DNA from: Dryococelus australis
Lineage: Eukaryota; Arthropoda; Insecta; Phasmatodea; Phasmatidae
Direction: 5' to 3'
Assembly (NCBI GenBank): GCA_029891345.1
Contig: CM057005.1
Coordinates: 65,481,760-65,545,759, forward strand
Length of the DNA stretch: 64,000 nucleotides
Under the pieces are notes generated by a model that had not been told where the DNA came from, searched no databases, and was given only the letters and a program-made list of their open reading frames with translations. Positions 35,769-47,618 of this stretch are shown here, in pieces. Position 1 is the first letter of the stretch. The number at the start of each line of letters is the position of its first letter. A program made the position numbers and the translations under genes.

Positions 35769-35773
35769 ATGAA

Positions 35774-36557
35774 TATCAAAAATTATATTTGTATACTGTA
35801 AAACGTGGTTACTTGAAATGCTTTTAAACTTTACAATAACCCAATTTTTACAGATTTTAAAGAAGGTGGGCTGTATATTTACTGAAGTACAGGTTAGAGT
35901 CTTTAAAAAGGATATCTGTAATATAAACTAGAACTTTAGAGTTTTAAATATTTTTTAATGAATTTTTTACATTGGTATTTCAAGTTAGCCAACAGTATGG
36001 TGTTACTTGAAACAGTAATTGGTTTCCATAAGAAAGATCATGTTACACTCTAAGTAGGATACTTGGAAAAAAAAAACAGAGTTTTTAACATATGTCACAT
36101 ATATCACAAGTTTAATTGAATTTCCTAGTCAATATATTCCTTTAAGTCCACTTCATCTCTGAAAAGACCTAGTGTTGACATAACACAGAATACACTGTTA
36201 CCACTCACTGAAAAAAAAATGGTATAACTGTTTCAAGTTACACCACTGTTTCAAGTAACCCTGTTTTATGGTACATTTTTTTTCCCTCATAAATTTGAAC
36301 AAATTCAAACTATGAAGTCAGCCCACAGACAAATATTTAAAAGTATAATAAGTTTATTCAAGCCATAATATCTCACCAGATATTAAACATTTTGTAGCCA
36401 AGAAGAGATGCCAGACTTCTAGTAACAAGTACTTGATTTGTATATATGTGTATGCTTTCCTAATTCCATAATTGCATAGTGCCTGATTTGCATTTGTTTT
36501 CATTACAGTTATTTTTTCTGTACCACATTCAGTTGTGAGAGTTTATAACATCAGATA
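35774..36557. other. AT-rich intronic DNA
   Basis: No exon or element edge recognised. The phrases TTTCAAGTTA and CAAGTAACC recur several times between about 35800 and 36260, suggesting a degraded repeat. Confidence 0.45.
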
Positions 36558-37932
36558 TCCCAAACTATTATTTATACTCTTTGTATGTTAATACCACAGA
36601 AACTATTAAACACAATATAATGGGACTGTGTGTATTTGTTGCTATAAAGACAACACTGAGTGTATGCAAGCTTATGTAGCCATTGTATTGTTGTCAGTTT
36701 CATTTGTGACAGCACTACAATTGTAGAGGAAATGGCAGAGGTGACACGTTATCCTTTGAGCAACAAGTGGATTTTAAAGTGTTATACGAAATTTGAGAAC
36801 ATGACTGAGGTCTACAGACTATGGAGGGCAAAATCAGATATTGTGTCACCATCACATGTAACAGTGACCTGATTACGTGACAAGTTTGAGAGGGAGAGAT
36901 GTGTATGTGATGTGAAGAAAGGACAGTGCAGCAGAAAGGGAACAACAATGGACAAAGGAAGTGTGGGGGCTGTGCTGCACACATTCACTTGATCCCCTGG
37001 GAAGTCAAAGTCTGTATGGCAAGCAGCATGTGAGTCGGATGTTAGCAAATCAAGTGTGCATCTCATTTTTAAACAACTAAACTGGATTCTCTATATTCCT
37101 CAGTAACTTCTCTGTATGAATAAAGGTGACCTAGATAGGCATGCGGAATTTTGTGTGTGGGTTGTGAACATGTGCAACTACAACAATCATTTTACTGATA
37201 TAGGTAATTGTTTCGTCCAATGAGGCAACCTTTAAATTGAACGACCTGTCAACTGCTACAACTGTGTATACTAGGTTGAAGAAGATCCTCACATTATGGT
37301 AGAGAAAGCAGTTAATCTTCCTGAGTTAACAGTGTGGTGCAATATGTCTGCCAGAGGACTTGTGGTGGCGCCATTTTTCTTTTGAAGAAATGTGACAGGT
37401 GAAAGTTACCATACTATATTGCAGGAAAACGTTTTGCCAGTAGTTCACCAACTCTACCGAGATGACAATTGCTTTTTCCAGCAGGACAGTGCAACGTCAC
37501 ATTACCATCAAGAGGTAGGTTGCTCCTGGAGGAAACATTTGTTTGGAAGTGGATAAGCCCAAGAGGAAGAGTTCAGTATTTACCCAAATTCTCCAGATTT
37601 AAAGCCATTAAATTTCTATCTGTGGGGAACTCTGTAGCTGAACAACACTGTGTATGCCACAAAGTCATGGACACGGGATGCCATGAGACATGATTGTGAG
37701 TCCATTCCTATTAAAACTACATCTACTTTTTGTCGTTCTGTTCTACAGCATTGCAGACAATGTCTTTATGCTGATGGCAGACATTTTGAACATTTCAATT
37801 GTTGTTAACATTCACACACACAAGTGGAACAAAACATTGTCCTTGTAGCATCAAATACAAGGAGTCCCATCAGATTGTCCTTAATAGTTTTTCAGTTATT
37901 CATATACAAAGAGTGTAAACATTAATTTGGGA
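36558..37932 (+). mobile_element. Mariner-like (Tc1/mariner superfamily) element, 1,375 bp
   Basis: Imperfect inverted ends of about 35 bp: TCCCAAACTATTATTTATAC from 36558, and on the other strand TCCCAAATTAATGTTTACAC from 37932, both followed by TCTTTGTAT. TA flanks both sides (36556-36557 and 37933-37934), the mandatory target of this superfamily. The inside holds a broken transposase. Confidence 0.85.
36732..37810 (+). pseudogene. Mariner-like transposase pseudogene
   Basis: The DNA-binding N-terminus includes LSNKWILKCYTKFENMTEVY, a stop at about 36870, then RDKFERERCVCDVKKGQCS and VSKSSVHLIFKQLNW. The DDE-type catalytic half has [31 protein letters not shown] and NSPDLKPLNFYLWGTL. Frames shift several times between these. 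The gene would cut and paste the element; here it is unreadable. The N-terminal type resembles transposases with a DUF4817-like helix-turn-helix, a recollection rather than a search result. Confidence 0.8.
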
Positions 37933-37949
37933 TAACCAGTAGAATAGTT

Positions 37950-39175
37950 TGACGCCGTCAGGTGAGACATGAGACAAACGACAAACGATGACACAAATTA
38001 CTTACTGATAATATAGGCGTCAGCGGTGCTTCCCAATCACCGCACTGTTGAGACCTCAGGGTTCTCAGAGATGCTGTGGGTTCTGTGTGTCCGTCTCACC
38101 CGACCGTACTTACGATATACGTTTGCAATACTAAAATTCAATACTAAACATTTTAACACTTGAAAACCACAGGTAGCAAGGACCTGTCACTACAAATAAA
38201 AGAGTGGGACACTGTGATACTTGCTTTTATTGATACCGTTCGTACAAATAACGTGCCAAGCAATTTAATGATGAAACTCGGTCGTGTCAAGCTAACTCCG
38301 TTTAGGTGCTCCCCAGCACACAATTACTCTAGCGCATGCCTATATGAATGACTTCACCATGGTGCTTGAAAACACAATCTTCACAAGGGAAGGGAGTTGA
38401 CAGCCGCTAGGGTGGACTGACGATTTTTCCCTGAAGATAAGACATGGAGAATTACGAGATGAATCAACAGATGATACATAAACACGTGTGATTATTTGGC
38501 ATCACTAGCGCAGACTCGTCGGGGCTCGCCCTCCAGCACGTGGTTAGTGTGGTGATGGCCTATACACATAGCCGGGTAGGATGGAAATAATATCACCGTA
38601 CAAAAATTACAAAATTTCATAAATATTAATGGAACACAATGGGGCACAAGATGAGTAGTCACAATAAACATGCACATGCGTGAAAGCAAGTTTATATGGC
38701 GCGGATGCTCCTGGATAAAATTTGTAGCGGACTACGTGGTGCAGGTGAAATTGCAATATTTCTTCATAGAGACGGCATATTAAATTCAGACAAATTGATT
38801 TCTGTTGGGAAAATTATTCCCTTTACAACTAAAGCATTTACAGGCTTGTAGCATGCCCGATGGTTGAAAAAGCACACATGAAAGTGACTGCGTGGTCATA
38901 CACAAAAAGCATCAATTTACGTGAAAATTTCATGGGACCCTGAATACAATTGACATAGAACCCTGAATAAAATTATGGTACACATGATTTTACACAAATA
39001 AGCCCTTAAAACGCATTGATGGCGCAGATATCTGACTGCGTGGTCATATGTGATGTGGCCGTAAAATGATCAAACATGAAAAATCCCCTTAAATACATAC
39101 ATTAAATTAAAACCCTTAAAATTGCACCCAGCAAAAATACAGAAATTACAATGGAACGCCTTTAACAGATGGGGG
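37950..39175 (-). mobile_element. TG/CA element copy 3, truncated, inverted
   Basis: On the plus strand it starts TGACGCCGTCAGGTGAGAC, the complement of the right end of copies 1 and 2, and stays collinear with copy 4 until about GAACGCC...CAGATGGGGG near 39175. The rest of the family sequence is missing. It begins 18 bp after the mariner-like element. Confidence 0.78.
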
Positions 39176-39670
39176 TAAGGCAAGATGAAATGAGGAGCAA
39201 TAACAGAACACAACGGTGGAATAAATTAAAGTGCTCTCAAGAATACCCGCTGCCCAACAACATTTGCCACATTTACTATGTGCAAAAATGTAATAGCTAA
39301 GTCTGACCCTGCCAGGAATTGAATTTAGTTCTCCATATGGGACCACTTCATCTTCATGGCCCTCTCTTTTGCAGAAATAGTTCTCAAATAATATAGCTGT
39401 ATGCTTTCATAGCATGAGTCTGAAAATTCTTGACAACTGAGATATTTCCACATTCTGAAGAATTACAGTACTTGTTTTAAGAGTTTTGATTAGCATAGAA
39501 ACTGTTACTGAAAATGGTTTATTCTGCTGCTACTTAGTATTGCCTTAAGATGCATCGATGTTCTACACACAAAGTATATTCCTAACTTAGGTTCGTTATA
39601 ATATGTGTTAACATTCTCAGTTTATACCTTGTGGCTATCATGATAAAGACTAATCTATTACTGAAGCAAA
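39176..39670. other. AT-rich intronic DNA
   Basis: No exon, RNA gene or clear element recognised. Confidence 0.5.
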
Positions 39671-39685
39671 CTTACACATGACAGA

Positions 39686-39920
39686 CTGAGCGAGTTGGTG
39701 CAGTGGTAACTCACTGGACTCGCATTCAGGAGGACCCGGGTTCGATTCCCTGTCCGGCCATCCTAATTTCGGTTTTCTATAGTTTTTTAAAATCACTCCA
39801 TGCGAATGCAGGGATGGGTACCTATTCCTTCCCATTCCTTCCCCAATCCTTCTTCCCTGTGTAATTTGCACCATGTCTAATGACCTCGCTGTCGACAAGA
39901 CGTTAAGCTCAACTACCTAC
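39686..39920 (+). mobile_element. tRNA-derived SINE with 15-bp target duplication
   Basis: Pol III promoter boxes: TTGGTGCAGTGGTAACTC (A box) and GGGTTCGATTCCC (B box). A tRNA-unrelated body follows, ending AATGACCTCGCTGTCGAC...GACGTTAAGC. CTTACACATGACAGA at 39671-39685 is repeated as CTTACACAAGACAGA at 39921-39935. A LINE partner would mobilise it. The head is tRNA-like, but the body and duplication show it is not a tRNA gene. Confidence 0.9.
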
Positions 39921-39935
39921 CTTACACAAGACAGA

Positions 39936-40505
39936 TATAACATCATTGTCTTGCCCAGAAATTAACTAACAAACCTCGGTTTCGAAACTGGAAATTTCCA
40001 AATTATATTGGCTTCGATTGTACAATTGCAAGCATCGCACGGGATAAACATTAATTTTTTTTTTAGTACCTATAAGCAACACAGTTTGAATTTTGTTCCT
40101 ATAAGTATTATGTTAAAATGGCTAGTTAATATATGTTGTAAAATGCTTGAGCTTCTGACATGTGTCAATCAGAATAAATTCATTTTCAGCAAACATCAAC
40201 AAGTGCAGCAAAATACCTTGTGAGCTGTGGTGATAATAATTTCATACTGAGAGGCAACCCTGCATAGCATGTAATATATCACTTTAATAGTTACTGTCAA
40301 GATACTTAAATAATTTTTCTGGTTGTTAGAAATCAGTTTTGAATTTCCTGGCTTAGTTTGTGAAAATCAAAATCCACATGTGGTTCCAACGGAGTCAGGG
40401 GCACACATGGATGAGAGGAGGCTGGCGTTAATCAGCACCAGTTACCTTGTCCCAGGACAGAGGAGGAAAATGGGAGAATCCAGAGAGAAGTGGATTGTAG
40501 AAATA
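39936..40505. other. Intronic DNA without recognised features
   Basis: AT-rich to 40330, then mixed composition. No exon or element edge seen. Confidence 0.45.
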
Positions 40506-40741
40506 TGGGCAGCTCTTAACATTTGGAGTATTGAGAGCCAATGAGGGTGAAGCTACGTAAGTGTGAAGCAGTGCCGAAGTGAAAGGGCAGGGGAAACGGG
40601 AGATCCCTGAGAAAACCAGCCAAACAATAGCATCGTCTGGCATGATTCTCACATGCAAAAATCAGGGGAATGACTCCACTGGGAATCAAACCCGGTTCGC
40701 CTTGGTGGGAGGCAAGTAGTCTGACTACCACACCACCGCAT
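40506..40741 (-). mobile_element. tRNA-derived SINE (same family as 7480-7740)
   Basis: On the minus strand: GGTGTGGTAGTCAGACTAC head, AACCGGGTTTGATTCCC B box, then GATTTTTGCATGTGAG, TTTCTCAGGGATCTCCC and a tail with TTAAGAGCTGCCCATATTTC. It matches the plus-strand copy at 7480 through head, body and tail. Confidence 0.8.
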
Positions 40742-40905
40742 TCCCAGGGAAAATCCCGAGGAAACCCCTACAGTACGGCATCGTCTGCCATGCTCCCCAC
40801 ATGAGAGCACTCCTTTTGAAGATTTCCTGCCCGCCGGGGCCTGGAATCAAACCTAGGAGCTTAAAGGTTTGATGCTAATGACTTACCGACTGAGTGAACT
40901 ATGGG
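40742..40905 (-). mobile_element. Second tRNA-derived SINE, abutting the first
   Basis: On the minus strand: AGTTCACTCAGTCGGTAAGT (A-box region) and CTAGGTTTGATTCCAGGCCC (B box). The body includes CATGTGGGGAGCATGGCAGA, GATGCCGTACTGTAGGGG and TTTCCTCGGGATTTTCCC. Body motifs parallel the neighbouring SINE, but the tRNA head differs, so it is a related subfamily. Confidence 0.72.
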
Positions 40906-41039
40906 TCTACTTAGTGTGCGATCATTTCAAATAATTTAGACAAACTACTAGCATTAGTTAATATGTTTTGCAGGGGATTTGAAAGTAACATGATAATTGT
41001 TAGAGAAACTTTGTAACAACAGAAGAGGATGAATGAAAC

Positions 41040-41251
41040 CTTACGAGCCAGCTCTCCAAGGCAGAGTTCAGGAAACTCGTGGTCTTGCTGCTTCTCCAGG
41101 CCAGTCTTCCAGTGCAGGTCAACTATGTGCAGCTCGTAGCCCTGGGACTGGCAGTGGGTCCGTAACTCAGGGTACACCTTGTTGTGGAGGGCTCCCTTCT
41201 CAATACAGCAGTCTGCCACAACACACAAATCATCATCAGAGGTGTGCATAG
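41040..41251 (-). CDS. NWD-like gene exon (core of the alpha/beta domain)
   Basis: A 212-nt exon: 2 nt completing a codon, then 70 codons. The acceptor is TATTTACAG|CT (AG at 41252-41253); the donor is AAG|GTTTCA, weaker than consensus. The protein has AMHTSDDDLCVVADCCIEKG, VYPELRTHCQSQGYELHIVD, LHWKTGLEKQQDHE and ELCLGELARK. The pattern of an acidic loop, a long helix ending in YPxLRxxC, then a strand with VDLHW is that of the domain preceding NACHT in NWD and TEP1-type proteins (VDLRW in many relatives). Phase 1 upstream and phase 0 downstream fit both neighbours. Confidence 0.82.
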
Positions 41252-42289
41252 CTGTAAATACTTAGAATGAAAGTTCAAACATGCAAAACCTGGGTGACAA
41301 ATGTTTACATACTAGGATTATACATTCGAAAGAATGGAAGATTGCCATAAATACGCTTGATGAACATTCAAACATTCAAAACCCAAGTGACAGAAATGTT
41401 TTTTTCTTGAGCGCGACACTTACAAACCGACAGCAGAAACAATTCACTATTTGTTCCTGCAGTGTGTGTTGATTTTCAAAGTGTCCAAGTGGATCAGAAT
41501 AAAAATAGCTGAGGATACATCATCTAACACTATTCATCATCATTTAAAATGCCTTAATATAAGTATTTCAAAGACTAATACTACAACAATCATCGCCCTG
41601 ATACATATATGGTTTTAAATTTAGATTCCCAAAAATTTGTAACACATGTTTCGTGCAGAACAAATTTTAAAACTTGATGAAATGTGGTTTTTTTTTTTGT
41701 ATGACAATAATAATTTACAAAACTCAAAATTACTTTAATTTACAAAACTCAAAGTGACTTACTTGTAAATATCCAAATGGTGATATTAAATAAATACCAT
41801 CACAAAAAAAAAATTTTATGCAACTGCTGCTGTGACACTTACCAAGTAATTAAACTACAAGATCGTAGAAAGACAGTACATTTTTTTTTTAAACATTTAA
41901 TCTAATTGGTTACTACCAAAATTGATCAAAATTATCAAAATAATGGATTTTATAGTGAAGTTTTTATCTGTACAATTAAGTTATTTTAACTCTGGTTTGA
42001 GATTTTAAAAAAATCTTTCTCAAATGAAAATTGCCATTCTTACCATTCATGAACGTTACGAGCTCACTGTAAATAAATCAAGTGTAAAAAACCTTATAAA
42101 AATCAACCCTTTATTTATAAATGAACTAAAAAGATAAAAATAATTATAGGAGTAGTTACAGAATTTGTAGAAGTTGTAAGATGTGGTTGAACAGCCATAG
42201 TAAAATTTACTACAAATTAATATTTTTATATCAATTCATATTTAGTATATAAAAACTTGGCACGAATAGTTAAAGAGCCTTATGCAAGA

Positions 42290-43282
42290 TACGTGGTTAC
42301 CACACTTACACAAATGAGGTTTACATTCTATAGTGTCAATATTTCTGCTGTCGCATCATCCACTGACACTTGCAAGTATGCATCCGCAAAGCCTAGCTTT
42401 GTGAAGAACATCTCTCTCATCAAACTAGTGAAGGCCTCATTTGTAGTCGGTAAGGGATAGACGTTAGTTTTGCATACCCTGTTCACCGTAACTTTATACA
42501 GTAGTCTCCGCAGAGCCGTATCAATCCATTTGATTCCCTAATGGGGACGATTGGAGTAGCCCTAACCAAAAGTTCTACTGGCTCATAAACTCCTTGGTCA
42601 ACCAGCCTATCAATCTTCATGCTTACCAAGTGCCATGATTCAAACCGCACACTCCGGCTCTTCCAAAAAATTGGCTTGACTTCCGGTTCAGACTCCACCG
42701 CCACAGGGGGCCCACATACTTCCCAAGATCAGCACTGTCAAACACCTGTGCTAGATGGAAAATACCTTACACTTTGATTCCAAGAGGTTGTAGCCAATTC
42801 CTACCTACAAGACTGGACTCCTTCCCATCTGTCACTAGAATCTGTAATATGATTGACTTGACTTTGTCTTTACCCATACTTCTAAAGTCCCCCTGATTTC
42901 CAACCTTTCCTGAGACCAGGTATGTAGGACTAGGTTTGCGCCTGCTAGTACTGGTAGGTCCGGCCACAGTTTCTTGAATGTCTCATAACTGATCATTGAG
43001 AAGCTCGTGCCTGTGTCAACATCCATTAGATGTTTCTTTCCATCCAGCCAAACATCCAGGACAATCAGTAGTCTGAAACACGCTATATACTGCTGACTCA
43101 TCCCATTCCTCTGAGTCTGATTAGTTTGTTGAGTTGTAGTTTCCTTCCTTGTTGCTATTCCGTTTCAGGAATTTTCAATCTCCTTCTGTTCCCTCCATCA
43201 TCCCATCTGTCCTGTTTAACCTTTCTTCCTCGTTATACATGCCCGTTCCAGATACTTTATATTTGCACAGAAGTTGCACACT
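42290..43282 (-). pseudogene. Old gypsy zinc knuckle, protease and start of reverse transcriptase
   Basis: From right to left on the minus strand: a knuckle-like CNFCANIKYLERAC beside the TG/CA insertion; protease with LLIVLDVWLDGKKHLMDVDT and GTSFSMISYETFKK (DTGTS form, keeping the Asp); and reverse transcriptase with GVYEPVELLVRATPIVPI, LIRLCGDYCIK, VYPLPTTNEAFTSLM and FTKLGFADAYLQVSVDDA. A stop follows ILTL at about 42330. Frames differ between blocks. Confidence 0.8.
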
Positions 43283-45234
43283 TGATGCTGTCGGGTGAGA
43301 CACAAGACAAACGATGACACAAATACTTACTGATAATTTGGGCGCCAGCGGTGCTTCCCAATCACTGCACTATTGAGACTAAGGGTTCTCAGGGATGCTG
43401 AGGGTTCTGTGTGTATGTCTCACCCGTGGGTACTTACAAACACGTAGGCAATACTAAACTTTTTACTAAACATCACTGGAAATAAACACTTAATAAAACA
43501 TATGTGGCTAGGACACTGTAACTACTGAATAAAAGATATAAGTTCACTGTAGACTTGCTTTTATTGTTATTATGCATACACATCTACATGCCAATGAAAG
43601 TATGATTATCTCGGTCATGACTAGCCAATTCCGCTTGGGTGTTCCCCTGCCTGCAATTACTCTAGCGCAAGTCTAGATGAATGATTTCATTGAGGTGCGT
43701 GAAAGCACAGCCTTCACAAGGGAAGAGGGCCGACGACAGCCGCTAGGGTGGACCGGCGGTTTTTCCCTGAAGATAGGACACGGTGTTATTCAAATGAAAC
43801 CCTTAATACATATTAACATCTGTGATTACTCGGCATCACTAATACAAACTTATCGGGGCTCGCCCTCCAGCACGTGGGTAGAGTGGTGACAGCCTATACA
43901 CAGAGCCGGCTAGGACTGGAATAATTGCACTGTAAACTAATTATAAAATTACATAAATCCTTGATTGATACATGAAACAAGATGGGACACGAGATGAATA
44001 TTCACAATAAACACACACATGTGTGAAAACAAGCTTAGATAGCGCGGGTGCCACTGGATGAAGTTCGTAGCGACCACGTGGTGCAGGTGAAATTGCAATA
44101 TTTCTGCATGGAAATGGCAAACTGAAATCAGACAAAAGATTATTCTTGCTGAGTAAATTATTCTCTTTATGATTGCAGTGGTAACAGGCATGTAACATGC
44201 CTGATGGTGGTAAAATCAAACATTACTGTAACTGCGTGGTCAAGTACTAAAAAGCATCAATTTACGTGAAAAATACATTGAACCCTGCATAAAATTGACA
44301 TAGAACCCTGAAATAAATTATTTCACATACGATGTTACATAAATAAGCTCACAAATGCAACCATGGCGTATACAAAGACTTGGCATCGGTTGGCCACATG
44401 GTTATACATGAGGTTGCCATAAAATATTCAAACACAAAAAATACCCTCAAATACATACATAAAAATAAAGCCCTTGAAATTGTGTGTAGCAATAATGCAG
44501 AAGTTACAATGAAACGCCATAAACATAGGCAGATGGTGCCTGGTTCAAGTTGCGCGGGTTGTGTGACTTCTCCAATATCTTTCTCTCCTTCTCCTCGATG
44601 AAGTTAAAAATGCTACAAGGGTTCAAGAAATTAATAAAACGGAAGCATAATGTTGGAGAAAATGTCTGGCAAAATAAACGCAAGCAAAGGTTAATCGTAA
44701 ACTAAATTGACTATGGAAACCTAAATCAGTGAACAAAAGTTGTAGTGCGTACGTGACAGTGTCTTACCTCGCCAGCTCTCCTCAACACACTGTCCAGAGA
44801 CAAGCGTCGCATGGACCTACCATGGCTGTCTACGGGTTTCGCATAAGCGGAAGCCGATAAATATTCAATTATTGAAAATATAATGGCGCAAATGAAATTA
44901 AGTATTGTTTTACATTTCTATAATTTTCTTATGAATTTCCATATTATTTTAGTGTCTCTTTATGGCGGTGTTCATGCCAGAATATTAAGTGTTAATCTCT
45001 GTGCCACAGGCACTTTGAATTTTATAATCAAACAATTTAAAAATAGTAACAAACACTTGAACACATTTTAAGACACATTAAACAAAGCAAATACAGTAGA
45101 ACACATTTTACACAAAAAATAATATTTATACAAAAGTTCTTAATTATTGGCCTCTGCGCACATGCGGGATATGTGACACGTGCGTGGTGAGTGCCGTCAT
45201 GGGCTATACTGCCACTGGCTGTTAACCGACGTCA
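43283..45234 (-). mobile_element. TG/CA element copy 4 (probable solo LTR), 1,952 bp, inverted
   Basis: On the plus strand: TGATGCTGTCGGGTGAGAC...GGCTGTTAACCGACGTCA. The flanks are CACT (43279-43282) and TACT (45235-45238), a 4-bp duplication with one change. It lies between two zinc-knuckle-like pieces of the old gypsy gag, which dates it after that insertion. Confidence 0.8.
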
Positions 45235-45974
45235 TACTATATGCACATGGTGACAGTGGTTGGGGCTGTGGTCCCCATTGCACCTCCTGCAGACCAGCCT
45301 GTCACCAGTGACATGCTGGTCATCCCTAAGCTGACTCCATTAGTTTGGGAACTGGGGTTATCCTTTTTTTCATACTTGGTGCAGCCTACCTTAAGCACCG
45401 CCCCAGACGAAGAGCGCGGCTGTGCTCGCAGATTGTTTACATTGCTGCCTGTTTCTTCCATTGCTGTTGCAAACTCCACCGCGTCCCTAAATGTCAACTT
45501 GTCTTTAGTCAGGAGTGTATGCTGCAAGTCAGTGTCACAAATGCCACATACCACCCGGTCTCGTAGCATTCTGTCGAGGTCTGTAAAGTTGCAGGGGATG
45601 CTTAGTAGTCCCAGTTCTGCCACATATTCCGCTATGGATTCGCCTTCCTGTTGGTTTCTATTGTGGAATTTGAAAGATTCCACTATCTCACTGGGTTTGG
45701 GCTCAAAATGCTGTGTGAGCAATGCCAAAATGTCGGTGAGTGCCACCTCGGTCGTGTTTTTTGGGGCCACCAACAAGATCACTAGGTTATACAACTCAAC
45801 ACCATACATTCGCAAAATATTGCACGTTTTCCTCACTATCTTTGATTTTATTAGCCAAGAAATAGTACCTACTAAAGGCATTCGAAATACCTTTTCCAGG
45901 TGTCTCGCCCTGGGATAAACTCGCCGAACATGGGAAACATCGCCATCACTATGTTTAATTTTGCACGTGCACAC
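45235..45974 (-). pseudogene. Old gypsy gag
   Basis: A long minus-strand frame of about 245 codons. It includes LYNLVILLVAPKNTTEVALT, DILALLTQHFEPKPSEIVES and FKFHNRNQQEGESIAEYVAE. Then come LRDRVVCGICDTDLQHTLLT and LTFRDAVEFATAMEE, a classical Ty3 capsid series (F-x-x-R-x-Q-x-x-E-S). The C-terminal knuckle is degraded (SAGGAMGTTAP...MCI) and the frame ends at the TG/CA insertion. This is the longest uninterrupted retroelement gag frame in the window. Confidence 0.87.
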
Positions 45975-46537
45975 ATCCGAATCTAAATACTTGTTGCCCC
46001 AGTGGTATTCTCAACTTAACCTTGTACACAGTACCTAGATACGTCCATCACCCCTTTGATGTCTTGCATTTTGTTCTATATCTTTTATCACTCATTCCTG
46101 GTTCACACCGTAGCTTGCACTACCTCAACAAGCCACCATTTGTTCATGCACACACATCACGCACACAGGCATAACAACTCTTCCTACTGTAATCATCTGT
46201 TACCTATGTACACACAACCAATACACAATAGGCTGTTCACAGTAAAAGGAGAACTTTTGAATGCCCTGTTTAAGATCTTCTTGTATGTCCGTTGTGTATT
46301 CTTCCAACCTATGTAAGATTAACATAGTAATGTGCTTCATCACTTTATTTATGCGTCATTGAAGTGAAACTCTGAAATTATTAGGAAAGTAAATATTTTA
46401 CAAATCTGCTTATTTTTACACTTTGATGTATTAAAAACACAGAATAAGAAAGAAATAATTTAAGTTGTCAGAAATGGTTGCCTAACACTTTTTATTCGAC
46501 GTTAAGATATGGATTCCCATCAATAGTTACCAACTTT

Positions 46538-46558
46538 ACTGGGTGTATGACACCCAGT
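46538..46558. repeat. Short perfect hairpin, 9-bp arms
   Basis: ACTGGGTGT, loop ATG, ACACCCAGT. It may be the tip of an unrecognised element. Confidence 0.6.
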
Positions 46559-47618
46559 GCGCCCGTTAAAATATATGCAGGTATGAGTAGTGACATTTTT
46601 CTAAGTTTGATTTCAAAAGTGCTCACTTTATTGTGAACAGTCTTTATCATGTATTTTTGCAAGGGTTAGTGCTGTTTGTAAATGATGCCTATTAATGTAT
46701 ATCACTGTGCACAACCAATGCTGGGATCTTTATGCGAGTAGCCACATTCAGGCTATAGTGAAAGGCAGATTCTATGTCCTGTGTGGAAGCTACAGCTTTG
46801 TTTTAAGTGCAATAGTTTATAATAAGTTTTGAAATAGTTTCATTCAACCTCCCTCTATGAGTTCTCTCTCCACCCACACAATAAAACAGATCCCGGGGCT
46901 TTAATTTTCCATCCTTGGGTTCACAGAGCATAAAATGTTCCAAACTTCTTCTCTGCCATATATTTACATGCATCTGATGTTTGTTTCTGATTAACGCTAG
47001 TTATGAATTGCTACTGTGTCAAATTCTGTGTGTACTGTATCGTGTTTTGTCTTGGTGCTGCCAGTGAATGAACAGCAAAATTTGTGTCTGTGCTAAACTG
47101 TCAAAAGTGCTCTGTAACCTGTCTTGGTATATGTGCTCATTGGGAGCATACTAAACATGCAAGGAAATGCAACTCTCTGTACCTTCTACAAGTGTTGTAA
47201 TAATGTGTGTTAGGTGCAGCTGCTCTCTCAGCCTCAGCGAAAGGCATAGATTGAGGCAGACGTTGGGCTGTTAGTTGGGATAATCCATCAAAAACCTGCT
47301 CCTGCCTGCTCCCCATACAAAACTGCCCACAATACCACTAATGAGATAATGCCACCAAGCTTGCTTGGCCTTGATAGTTACCATCTTGGCCGGATAAATG
47401 CTAGATGGTGCCCGTTTTTCACACCTACAGTCCTGCCCTCTTCACCCCTCCAAAAATGATGCAGGATGCTAACACCCTCCCAGCTAACATCTCAACCTGC
47501 ATGGCGACAATTTTAAAAATGCTGAATCAACCACATAACAATTATATCAAAATAGAGCATCATTATCTGCCAGCTACTAGCTAGTAAACAAAGAACATGC
47601 AGAACAAAGCCAGAAGTA

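Larger units (their letters stand above)
18628..41039 (-). other. Intron (phase 0), 22.4 kb, packed with transposable elements
   Basis: Lies between donor AAG|GTTTCA (41034-41039) and the acceptor at 18628-18629. It contains the nested gypsy/BEL/copia complex (18932-35768), a mariner-like element, a partial TG/CA copy and three SINEs. After removal of these elements about 3 kb of ordinary intron would remain. The gypsy and copia elements are antisense to the gene; BEL is sense. Confidence 0.75.
42245..45990 (-). mobile_element. Older Ty3/gypsy fragment (gag to partial reverse transcriptase), split by TG/CA copy 4
   Basis: Minus-strand gag lies at 45235-45974. Protease and the start of reverse transcriptase lie at 42290-43282. 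The TG/CA element 43283-45234 sits between them. No LTR was recognised, and the polymerase ends within its first third, so both ends are truncated. It belongs to a different Ty3 lineage from the provirus at 18932, judging by its gag. Confidence 0.82.

Noticed and set aside
39686-39760. tRNA gene
   Set aside because: A and B boxes are present, but the stems do not form a full cloverleaf and it continues into a SINE body with target duplications.
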